Positions 53,773 through 64,000 of a stretch of 64,000 nucleotides of DNA are shown piece by piece (the first letter of the stretch is position 1; the number at the start of each line of letters is the position of its first letter). This DNA comes from Trichosphaerium sp. ATCC 40318. Taxonomy: Eukaryota > Discosea > Flabellinia > Trichosidae. A program made the position numbers and the translations under genes. The notes under the pieces are model-generated. The model saw nothing but the letters and a program-made list of their open reading frames with translations, was not told the DNA's origin and made no database searches. The DNA lies in assembly GCA_038496445.1 (NCBI GenBank), contig JALMLS010000304.1, forward strand, positions 434,001-498,000, read 5' to 3'.

Positions 53773-56700
53773 CTAAGTCATGTGTGCAGCAAGCTGCAAT
53801 AGTCGAGAATTGATATCACCAGGTAATCTATACTGAATAGTACTTGAGAAGGTAATAATAAGATTACCAGCAGATTGAAGCTCATAGAGTTGCTAAAAAA
53901 GAGTAACAAGTCAGTAAGTTAAAGTTATGAATCTCAAACACATTTTGGAACTCTAAGATGTATATTTTCAAGACGTACATTTTGATCGTTTACAGGCGAA
54001 GCAACACTTGCACGATACAGGGAATATAAACTAGTCATTGTTGCATTTAGAATCTCAGCAAAGTTTCTTTTGATTGGTTCTGATAAAGACTTGAAACTTC
54101 GTTGTCTTGATTCCAATTGCTCTTGTTTGAAAGGAATCAATTGTAGGCTCTTCATTACCTAATTTTTACGCAATCCAGTGAGTACACGTGAATAAAAAGA
54201 CAACACAACAAAGAAAAACATCTTTAACAAATGTATCCAAACAGTACCTCAATAGCTTGAGCATAGTGTTTCTGATAGTAAAAAGCAAAGAACTGAGATA
54301 ACGCCTTCAATTGTGCGAAAACATCCATTACAGATTGCTTTACTTTGCTCAACTCTTCATATGGAGCCTAATAAATAATACAATTAGATCCCAACACCAA
54401 CAGCAGATGTAATACAACAAAGCGACAACGTACCCCAGCAGGACCATTTCGGTACGAATTGTACAACTTGTCTGCGAGTTGGAAGACATAGTCTCTAGAG
54501 GACGATTTTTCAGTCAATGTCATGCCCATACGTGCATTTAATAGTTCAAAGACTTTTTGAAGATTCTGTAGTAAGGTTAGATTCTGTTTGTGTAGAGCAA
54601 CAAAGGATTTCGTGCCTTTGCAAGGTTGTACAAGTGAACTGCGTCTTCAAATTTACCATTCTCTTCGGCACCCATTGCTGTTACTTCAATGATATTGGAA
54701 GCCTCCTCACGACTCACAAAGTTGTGCAAGTGACCGCTCTACACTCCAATGAGTACCACAACAAAACCAACAGAACGAAAAGAAGAACACGTGAAACCAT
54801 AGAACGTACAGTTAGTTTACCATCTGAAAGCACACTTCCAAAGATAATATCATAAGCACTAGTATCAAGTACAATATTCTTAATAAGCTCACGCCTATCT
54901 TTAGCGTCTTTTATTAGGAGAGCATACTCCAATGCCTTAACAAAGTAATTAGCCAATGTATTTGATAGAAGTGAAACCAAAACACGTGTTTTAGACATGG
55001 AAAAAGGGAAAAAAATAAAAGAGTTGCTTGGTAAATAAGCCGAGTACCTTATCAGGTTCTGCCACTGAGAATCGTTGGATATAACGTCGTAACAAGAGTG
55101 GAACACTTAGCGCACTTGGCTGAGTATCATTTAAAAAACCCTCGTGATACAGCGTGATAATAAAATGTAGTGTCTCAACGGGATGGACGCCAGAGTTCGA
55201 TAAGAATTTACAGGCCTACAAAAGTGAACATTAATTAAAGAAGACAAGAGAAACAACTTGAACAACCATAAATTGCCATCTAACTTGTCTTTCTTTTTCT
55301 ACGCAAGCACAAAATAAAATACCATCTTTCGTTGCTTACCTCGTCATATTTTTGAACCATAAGAAGCAATTGGAAGAAGAGTAACTTGTTAATGTTATCA
55401 ACAATACCAATAAACTTAGCTTCAATAGCTCTCAAAGCATTAATATATGGTTCTTCTTCAGTTGATACTATTTTTTGGGTCATGCGCAGCTACAAAAAAC
55501 ATTTAACAAAAAAAATTGTCTCTTTGAACTTAATACAAAGTATGAGCACTTAAAAACAATGGTACATACCAACAACCACATGTGATCTTGAATAAACCAA
55601 CCAAACCAACTAGGTCCACCTTGATAAGACGCTTCAGGATTATATGCACCAAGTATATTATATACAAGTCTCTTGAATGGATCCTGTTGAGTAAGTGCAC
55701 CATTATACTCACTATACATAGCCTCTCTGATACGATCATCAATACTAAGCAACTAATCAGTATTTCATGTCACATTATGCTAAGATGAAAAGGGTTATAC
55801 CGTCCTTTATTCACTCCGTATTGTGTAAGCGCATCCTTGATGAGAGTCAGATTGTTTGCCGTAGCAGCTAAAAAAACGGTTAAATCTAAACACTTTACAA
55901 AAAGAAGATACTGACCTTGTATAGCTCCATCTATAGCACCAGCACGCAAACAAAAGTATATATGTGCCCACTGCGGCTGCTTGGTAACGCCAATCTAATG
56001 GTATATTGAGTACACACCACACAAAGGGCGATAAACGTACTTCAAGTTCAGGAGGGTAATTATGATTGTACAAAACATTGATATACGCAATGGTAATTGC
56101 ATAAACAGAAGGATTACCTCCAAGCTGTGCTTGGCGTTTATTTCTCTCAATCCTATCCTGCATTTGTACAAAGAACCTAAAGAACTAAATCAACCAAAAA
56201 ACCCACCAGCAGGTGAACGAAAAACGAAGCAACAAACTCAAAAAAAAACCCAAAAAAACCGTACTGATACTCCAAAGCTGTAATACACTTTTCGACTCTC
56301 GTTACTATAGGCAATTGGTCGGCAGGTGAAACAGTTCTAAAGGTTACTATTTAATATTGAAAACACTTATTACTCTATATTCGTACTGTGCCTCACAAAT
56401 GAATCGGAGCAACACCCATGTATCATAAATAAGACGAAAGTTCTGGAAAAAAATAATAAGTCAAAAACAAATAAAAAGAAAAAGCTTCTTTTTGAGTAAT
56501 ATCTAGACAAGTACAAGGCAATATTTAGTAAACGTACAGTTTGTTGTTCAGTGCTGGACTGAGAAAACACAGCCATAAAATTATGAGCCAACGGGTTGGT
56601 ACTGCGGTTCTCACTGTGCTCCACCAGTGTATGACGGACAATGCTATGGTATGCCAACATTTTTCGTGACATTGAACTACGTCCAATACCTAAGTAAACA

Positions 56701-57609
56701 TTTTATTATCAAAAGTCAATAGTGTCAAACAATAATTTAATGTGACTTTTCAATTTCAGTGAAACCAATGGAAAAAATCCTTTGAGCGTACCACCAACAT
56801 TACCACCGTAACCGTATCTGTCATGGTCGTTTCCACGTGCACGTGCTATGATAAAAATAAATACAAGTTATAGGCTGTCTTTAATACATACCAGGCGTTC
56901 CATCGATACCAACACGCACTGTACCAGGGGTTCCTGGAGTATCATTTCCCCAGTGATTTCTTTTTGGTGCATCCAAAAACATCTCGTCTGTGTGGTCCAG
57001 CATTTGTAAGAGACGTCTCTTTGTTTGGTCCCATTCTTCTTGTGTCTTTGTGTAGTAATCCAATTGGAAAGAGTCGAGAGTCTTGAAAGTGTCAGCAATG
57101 AAGCGGGAAAAACATTCTCATTTTGATTTTTTTTTTTTGAATAATTCAATAAAGTTATGATTTCTCACGTCTTTTTTTGCTTCATCGATTACTGTCAATA
57201 TGGCGAGTTCGTGTTGATGTTTAAGGTATCCAGGTAAGTCTGTTTTGGGGAGTGGCGCTGGTTCAAGTGTCGCCTTCGAAAAGTTAGTTTTAAGCGTATA
57301 TACGCGTACGTACCTTTAAATCCAAGCTGTTTATCTGATTTCGTAGCTTGTCTGGGTTCCAACCAACTTTAGCGTAAAAGTATTGCCTAACGCGTCGAAT
57401 TAATGACAGCTACGCCAACGCGCGTACGCTTTATTCTCTGTGCGACCCATATCAACTAATTTCTTCTGAGCACGACCGGCCAAGTCCCTAGATATAGCAG
57501 CAATCTGTTCAGGGTTCCTATGAATTTGCAAAGCTTCATCGATGGTATTAGCATTCAAACTAAGCGCCTCTTGGAGGAGATTGTCCAGAGTACTCGCAGG
57601 CTGCTCCAT
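53773..57609 (-). CDS. NUP93: nucleoporin Nup93/NIC96
   Basis: Start MEQPASTLDNLLQEALSLNA at 57609, an N-terminal coiled segment that in Nup93/Nic96 binds the Nup62 complex, followed by RDLAGRAQKKLVDMGRTENK. Long all-helical body: DYYTKTQEEWDQTKRRLLQM, NPLAHNFMAVFSQSSTEQQT, GGNPSVYAITIAYINVLYNH, a clear DPFKRLVYNILGAYNPEAS with IQDHMWLL near 55680-55570, EEEPYINALRAIEAKFIGI, then FVKALEYALLIKDAKDRREL, and a last exon QLYELQSAGNLIITFSSTIQ, LQLAAHMT, TAG at 53773. The alpha-solenoid with YNILG...DHMWLL is the NIC96 hallmark. It is a scaffold of the nuclear pore inner ring. About 20 exons. Divergent from the SDR gene over 89 bp. Confidence 0.83.
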
Positions 57610-57698
57610 GTATGTTTAATATGTCAAACAATAATTTCAGCGGGAAATGAAAAAAAAGTCGCATTTCGTCTGCAGAGAAAAACTTTCGATTCACTGCA
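57610..57698. promoter_or_regulatory. 89-bp bidirectional promoter, Nup93 / SDR
   Basis: Divergent starts 89 bp apart; AT-rich with TATGTTTAATATGTC near 57611. Shared promoter implied by spacing. Confidence 0.45.
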
Positions 57699-58915
57699 AT
57701 GGCAACAAATAAACGGTTTTTATCAAAGGTTGTTCTTGTAGTGGGAGGGTCAACTGGTACGTTTTAAAAAGAACATTTAATGGTTCTGACACCGTGACAG
57801 GTATTGGTTTTGCGTCAGCACAACGCGCATGCACAGATGGCGCGTCAGTTGTAATTTGTTCAAACGATAAAGCGAGTTTGGACCAGGCGCTTCAAACGCT
57901 ACAAAAAATAGGCACAGCAGAAGGCATGTATTCTAAATACCTCTAAACGCGAGTTAAAAAACAATTAACAGACCTTAGCTTATCTTGGTGATGTCACAAA
58001 AATCAAGGACATGGAAGACTTGGTAACTAAATAGAATAAACCTGACTCATTTGACACTTACAATTTGCAATTATCAGGTTAAATTTACTGTTAAGACATA
58101 TGGTAAACTTGACATGATGGTGTACTCTGCTGGCATTCAAACGTTAGTATAAGAGTTTTATGACAAGCTTGTATTTCTAACCGACAGCTTTATAGCTATG
58201 GGACTGTTGTTAACACAAGCGAAGAAACATGGGTAACACATCTTTTTGCATGTCTTCAGTTTCTTATTTTAAATGGGTTGTAGGACGCAACACTACAGAT
58301 TGGATTGAAAGGTGCATTCTTAGTGTCAAAATACGCCGTTCCAGAAGCATGCGCTCGTAAATAATAGCTTTCTATGTTAATTGGTGTTATCTAGATCGCC
58401 AAACAAGGAGGTGGCTCTATAGTACTTGTATCTAGTGTGCAAGGTATTGCATGTCAACCAAATGTCGCAGCGTACGTAATATCAGGCTCTCATAAGCACC
58501 TTCTGATTGAGGCTAAATTGGCTCAATAGCTATGCAGCGTGTAAAGGAGGTGTAATTGCATTATGCCGCGCTATGGCTCTAGATCACGTGCGTGTGGTAA
58601 AGTAGTTCAAATTCTAATGGGTTTTTGATACAGGCGAAGCAAAATATTAGAGTTAATTGTATTTGTCCTGGTGCAGTAGATACACCAATGCTTAGAGGAT
58701 CTGCAGAATTATCGAGAGGGGAAAAAACAGTCGATGAGACATTGGATGAATGGGGATCGAAGCACCCATTAGGTCGCCTAGGACAAGCTGAAGATATTGC
58801 GAATCTTGTTACTTTCCTGCTCTCGGAGGAAGCAAGAAATATTACAGGATCTGAGATGAAGATTGATGGTGGTTTATTAGCTGCTTTGAGTATTGGCGGG
58901 TTTGATACCAAGTGA
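57699..58915 (+). CDS. short-chain dehydrogenase/reductase (classical SDR)
   Basis: ATG at 57699. Cofactor motif VVLVVGGSTGIGFASAQRA, NNAG-equivalent MVYSAGIQ, catalytic Ser in VLVSSVQG and YAACKGG (Tyr-x3-Lys) assembled across an intron whose donor GTACGT follows GTCGCAGC at about 58473. Then NIRVNCICPGAVDTPML and the typical ending GSEMKIDGGLLAALSIGG. About 260 residues in six or so exons, ending TGA at 58915. It is an NAD(P)-dependent oxidoreductase; the substrate cannot be told from sequence. The closest types are 3-ketoacyl-ACP reductase-like or glucose-dehydrogenase-like SDRs. Confidence 0.93.
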
Positions 58916-59174
58916 ATAAATACTGTTTTCATTTGCTAATCACAAGAATTATTTAAGAATTAGTACATTTGTTGTTGGAGTACCAATCATTTCCTAATCA
59001 AAACAAAAGTGGAATTTCTAGAGAGGTGATTATACTTCTTATTTGATACCATTAAGAAGAAAGTGACAACGATTGTGAACTATTAAAAAAACTATATTTA
59101 CATTTCTTGTTTTTGCGGTTACAGCAATTATTATTAGTGTTACAAAATTTCTACATCTATTCCATAACACAAAG

Positions 59175-62093
59175 CTAGAGCAAATCTAATTCTTTTGTAG
59201 TATATCCTCGGAATTTTAAAATTGTGGATTGCATGGAATCAACCCTAACATACAGTTAAATAAGAGAAGGAAACTGGTTGATGTTGCTACCTTTCGAAAG
59301 TGTATTTACATGTTTGTTTAAACCTTTGCACTGTCGCCATTAGCTCACCCAAACGAACTAATTTGCCCATATTAATGCTTCCATCCTTTTCGTTAAAGGC
59401 TGTAAGACCTTCTTCAAGCATTGTCAAGTCTCGTAAAAACAGACCTAAGAAAAAAGTAAGAAATAAAACCAACTATTTAGAAAAAAACCCATTGCTCGAA
59501 CTTACCCAAATACGGAATAGTAGGTCCATCTGCACCACGTAGTACACTACGGTATCTTGAAAAATTGTTACTGGCTTCCATTGTCTTGTTCAAGTTATCA
59601 AACTTGGAACGTAATTTGGAGTTTAATGCCTAAATCAATATTTAGCTATTTGTTTACTAGAACTCATATTAAGTTTTTTTCGTACCTTCCACACTGGTAA
59701 ACGGCTAACTACATGCATATTAAGCCCTGCAATAATTTGCATAGCACCATCGAAGTTGTTCAATTGAAGCAGTTTATCTAAGCGCTTGTTAGTTAAGGTA
59801 AAAAGAAAATACGAATTTAACAAGAAAACGAACAAACGTTCGTGTCATACAACATACCTGCAACATTAATAAAAAATTTGAGCGTCTTCTTTTGTGCTTT
59901 AGAATCACGGGTTTCTTTTACTACTTTACACACCCACAGGCTCATCTAAAAAACCCTTTTTAGCATTAAAAAACAGACTCAAATCTGCGAGCCAAAAAAA
60001 AAGACGAACCCTGTTAAAATTCTCAATGACGCGGTTTAATACAGGTAGTTGCTCTTTAGAGCAATCTTTACTCCAACGGCATTTTAATAGACCATCAAGC
60101 TCTATATTCTTGAAAAGTTCCATGCCAAAAATAGTCAACTAATACACAAAACAGTCAGTATTGATTCTCGCACTTTTCTTTCAATTTTAACGAACCTGTT
60201 GAGCAAACTCAACCTCATCTAGATCCAATACACTCCTTAATTGGTGTTGTCTTCGTATTAATGGGAAGCGTGGAGAAGAAGGGACATAAGAACGTATTTG
60301 TTCTTCCCACTGACGTAGTAATTGAGCTTCTGAAGTATAACCATCTTTCAGTATTCTTTCGGCCTAATGTTTCTATGAGCAATCAAACAGCTGATAGGCC
60401 CTTCTTCTCCGGAGTTGTACGTACAAAGATAGATATAGAACGCCTACAACTTGTTTCACTCTTACGTTGCCACTCAGCCACAGGCATAGAGAGGATAAAA
60501 GAGCACAAGAAGTTGATAATCTTTACACGTTGATCGCCAGTATGGTTTTTGTATAAAGTAATACAATGCTTAACAAGCATTTGTGACGTTGTATCGAATG
60601 CTCTTTAAAAGAATAGTGTGAGATTGACTATCTCGGTTGAATTCTTATGTACTTACTGGTAGGTGAGAAAAAATTTGTTCAGTTCAAGACGTGAATAAGG
60701 TAGAAGTGCAAGCGAAGTGACCAAATCTAAAAACAGGGACAAAGTTACAAAACAAACCACTTTAATTTGTTTTCTAAAAGTACCTCTCATTGACATTGGC
60801 GGAAGATCTGCGATACTCATAGATAGTGGCATAGTTGAAGGAACTCTATTTAATAACCCAAATCAGCTAAAATAGCAACAGAGTACGAGAAATTGAACAA
60901 AAAATCAAAAATCAGAAAATACGGTGTTTAAAAAAACTACACAGGAGAATCTAACTCCTATTTACCTTGGTGTTGCACCCGCTGGATTATTAAGTGATAC
61001 AAGCCTTCTATGTGACTTTTTAGAATCTACACGTTCATGTAAGCGTTGTGACAAAAATACTACAAAGAAATCGGTAATTACACTTACTATGTTTCGCTTT
61101 TGCTACTTTTTTCTTCGCCCCGAAACTTGCACGTCTTTGTGATCTCTAAATAGCAAAAAAGGTTAACGATCAAATTTTTTTTTCAATTTCGTTTAGATTT
61201 GGTATTTTGAGGATAAAAACAAAGCGTACAGGTGTAGTCGTGCGATAAGGCGATGTTACGCTTGGTCTAGAGGTATTTGGTGGTTGAGGTAACTGTTGAG
61301 CAGTAGCTGCTAAATTTAAACATCAATACCAAAATAAAACAAAGGAATAGGTTAACAAAGGCTAACGGGTTGGTGACGACACTTTTTTGTGAAGTTTTCT
61401 TTTTTTGGTTGTTCAGAATATTGATCAAAAATAGAAAACCGTTTGTACCTCTTCGAAAACGTTGAGTTTTACTTCTAGAAACGCTATTACGTGACCGACG
61501 TTTTCTACTCATGGTAGTCACTGACGATTTCTTTTTAGACGATTTACGGCGTTGAGTTTGACGACGAGAAGGTGATGTGTTAGGAGAGTCGTTTGTCTTT
61601 GGTGGTGATAATTGGTGTCGTCGAGTCGGAGAAAGCTATTGAGAAAGGTTAATCACATATTTTACCGAAATGCTTTAGGCGTTTTGAAATAAAAAGTCTT
61701 ACATGATGCTTTCTTTTTTTATGAGGTGTAACGTTCATCGTCAGCGATTCAATATTGGTATGAGTTCTGAATAACCGCATATCGATCGGTTTCTTCTTTG
61801 CTGGTTTGTATGGAGATAAAGTCATGCTGCTAAAGGTGGCAGAGATCATTTTCTGCGTTGGGGTGTATTTTGAAGAGTTATGAGGAGATACAATCGGTGC
61901 GGAAGCACGTTTGTTTGGAATTGTTATAGAACGCCTTCTAGGACTACTGTATATGTGTTAGGCAACTCTACTACTGCACAAACACCAAACTAATCGTTAC
62001 AACTTACTCTCTTCTTGTAGATCGTGTAGCACGAGCGCTATTAGTAACTAACTGTTCGGTCATTGGATCATACTTGAACTTGTGCCTTCTCAT
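59175..62093 (-). CDS. RasGEF (Ras guanine-nucleotide exchange factor)
   Basis: ATG at 62093 (MRRHKFKYDPMTEQLVTNSA). A Ser/Arg/Lys/Thr/Pro-rich low-complexity N-terminus (LSPYKPAKKKPIDM, RRKSSKKKSSVTTMSRKRRS) covers about 61300-62090. Then come a helical RasGEF_N-like region (60200-61000) and the CDC25-homology domain: QLTIFGMELFKNIELDGLLK, LPVLNRVIENFNRV, LLQLNNFDGAMQIIAGLNMH, VVSRLPVWK, FDNLNKTMEASNNFSRYRSV, LRGADGPTIPYLGLFLRDLT, MLEEGLTAFNEKDGSINMGK, closing KFRGYTTKELDLL, TAG. These include the FLRDLTxxEEG and IPYLGLFL motifs that catalyse GDP release from Ras. No DEP, kinase or PH module was seen. The basic N-terminus may direct nuclear or membrane association. Confidence 0.9.
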
Positions 62094-62262
62094 GAGGAAT
62101 TTACAGAATGTGATGGCGGTAAAAGAATTTCACTTTATCAAATTTATTTTGATCAAAAAAAGTTGGTTGAGAATTAATCAAAAAAAGAACGAAATTTCGT
62201 TTTTTTAGTCATAGTCTTGGTCTTTTATAACTGTTCTCTTTTGCTTTTATTCTTTGTGTTTT

Positions 62263-64000
62263 TTACTCTTCTTCTACGAAGTAATCGCTAAAGACATCTT
62301 TTGCTCGTTTATCAACGGTATTTGATATAGCTTGAACATATTGTGAAAGAAATGGTGATGATGGGTAGTCTTGTTGTGGTTTAACTGTATAAAATTTTGT
62401 TGGTACTTTCTTGCCTTTTTTCTGTTTCTAAAAAATGTCGTTAGTGTTATTGCAACCTAAATTGAAACTTTTGTTCTTTTTTTTTTTTGCTTGATGTTGT
62501 CAACAATGTACTAACCTTTAACTCGTTCTTTTTCATCATTGATTCAAGAGGGTGTACTTTAGGTTCAAGAGCAGGAGGGTCAAGCTCTCTTCGGCCATTC
62601 TCCATGTCATATTTTTTCCATAGTGCTAAAGGTTCCATAACTTTATCAGTTGGTAGTAAATTCGGTAAATCCATAGCATCAACTATCAGAAAATCATTAG
62701 AACACGAAACGAAAAAGCAAAAAAAAAAAAAACCCAAAAAAATCGTACGCATGGCGCCTAATTCGGCAACAATCGGGTGATAATGTGTGTGTAATAATGT
62801 AAACTCCCATGTAGTAGATGCCATAGGATTACAATGTTCGGGCTCTAAAAAAAGCCGTAAATAAAATAAAAAACCAAGTGTACCAAAAAGAATGTGCTTA
62901 AACTTGTTTTTTAAGTGAAAGAAATTGCGAATCATCATGATCGCGCTAAATGATCAAATGTAACTACGCTGTATCATACCATTAGACTCGAATATATACA
63001 CACCAGCATTATTTGTCTCTATTTCGTGCAACTGTTCCAAGGTATTAAAACGCTACAGAGGAATTGTTAATAAAGCGTTTAATCAACCTTAATACTATGT
63101 ACGTACCATTAATAATCGTCTAACAACAGCGAGAAGTCCAATGCAAGCATGAGGAGGGAAATAAAAACATAGCATAATAACACGTTTCAAAAACGCAGCA
63201 GCGCGTACAATCGATAACTAGAGTACACATAAGACCTCTTTCGTTTTCCCAATTGAAATAACAAAAAATTCACGTACGTGTTTTACTTCTGTGAACATGA
63301 GTTTCAAGCACTGTAGTATCAAAGGTGCTGCTACTTGATGCATATCTGTTTTAGGAACAATATCAAAAAGCAAGCTGTAAAATCGCCTGTAGAACTCCCT
63401 CAAGTCGATGTTTAATGCACCGCCTGTTTACAATGTATGGTTAAAATGTACTACTGGATATTATAACTAAAAGGATACATACCTTGTAGCCTTATTACTT
63501 GAAATGCAGCCACCATACAATGCAAGCAACTGATTAGATTGAGTGAGTTTTCTTGTACTAGTCTACGTAGGACATCCATGAGGTTAATAAGCAAGGACAA
63601 GTTGATTAAATGAGAGAATCTACAGCGTGTTAGTGAATGAATGTGGAGTATCACCAATTAAAAAAATAGTACCTTGCTACACCAGCAAGTACAACTGGAA
63701 CAAGCTCTGAACTAGGTTTCTTCTTAAGAATGGAAAAATAAATGAGGAACACCTCTTTAAGTGTCTCAATTTCCTTAAATACAATGTAAGAAGACAACCA
63801 ACAAACCAATGTATTTGAAGATTTGTACGTACACGAACACGTGCTTCTTGTAAGCTTCTTTCAGCTTCCACTTTTTTTAAACCTTTTTGTAACTCCATCT
63901 CTTCTTTGGCAAACTAACATGGTTTTAATTTCAATGTCTCATAGCAAGCAAAACAAAAGAGTCGTACCAGTTTCTTCTTAGATGTCAAATGTCTTATTTT
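62263..64000 (-). CDS. NOC3: nucleolar complex protein 3 (NOC3), 3' part
   Basis: Runs off the right edge, 5' end missing. Visible: ELQKGLKKVEAERSLQEARV, a helical HEAT-like stretch (TLKEVFLIYFSILKKKPSSE, GVARFSHLINLSLLINLMDV, LRRLVQENSLNLISCLHCMV), then ALNIDLREFYRRFYSLLFDI, CBF-domain end with PEHCNPMASTTWEFTLLHTH, YHPIVAELGA and a polar C-terminus DYFVEEE, TAA at 62263. The combination AFxxLxxxG...ALNIDxxxFY...EHCNxxxTTxWExxLLxxHYHPxV is that of Noc3, which with Noc2 carries pre-60S subunits out of the nucleolus and has also been linked to replication licensing in yeast. Mak21/Noc1 and Noc4 share the CBF fold but not the ALNID block. Confidence 0.85.

Overview
This is a compact, intron-rich, AT-rich nuclear genome segment from a eukaryote, most likely a single-celled protist; I cannot place the lineage. 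The evidence is dense short introns (about 45-230 nt, GT-AG), eukaryote-only families (ROCO kinase, HECT ligase, Nup93/NIC96, NOC3, RasGEF, CLU, UBX, telobox-Myb), mitochondrial presequences, and no bacterial operon structure. Every multi-exon model was spliced by eye: phases were checked at many junctions, but transcripts would be needed to confirm them. Many donors read GTACG rather than GTAAG, and the palindrome CACGTG is strikingly frequent.

Layout, left to right. 0-8.3 kb: the tail of a membrane protein, then a large ROCO-family kinase (LRR-Roc-COR-kinase) whose C-terminal WD40 propeller appears to be interrupted by a PH domain. 8.9-16.7 kb: a predicted secreted RES-domain protein, a HECT E3 ligase (minus) and a membrane protein made of three bacterial-type 2TM repeats. 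17-21 kb: a divergent pair of mitochondrial genes (a small basic protein and an NDUFAF3-like complex I assembly factor), peroxiredoxin-5 and an EF-hand-like/Ala-rich coiled-coil protein. 21-22.5 kb: a gene-poor stretch with a diverged repeat. 22.5-31.2 kb: a multi-domain beta-sandwich (PPC-like) protein and a 6-kb CLU-domain gene, arranged divergently.

31.3-40 kb: an AMN1-like LRR protein, a quinone oxidoreductase, a DWY-repeat protein ending in a nuclease-fold-like domain, and a type I membrane protein. 40-45.2 kb: a basic/coiled-coil protein, then RMND1 (DUF155) and an M17 leucyl aminopeptidase with a presequence, divergent from a 69-bp gap and both probably mitochondrial. 45.4-53.5 kb: a Cys-rich secreted protein, a UBX protein, a wax-synthase-type MBOAT, a telobox-Myb telomere-binding candidate carrying a telomere-like motif in its first intron, and an F-box/protein-kinase fusion. 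53.7-64 kb: Nup93/NIC96, an SDR oxidoreductase, a RasGEF and the 3' part of NOC3.

Most of the window is housekeeping genes on both strands with 30-600 bp spacing. The unusual content is the domain architectures (ROCO+PH in the propeller, F-box+kinase, RES with signal peptide, DWY repeats+nuclease fold, triple 2TM), the splice-donor bias and the CACGTG enrichment. I see no CRISPR array, insertion sequence, rRNA or convincing tRNA.
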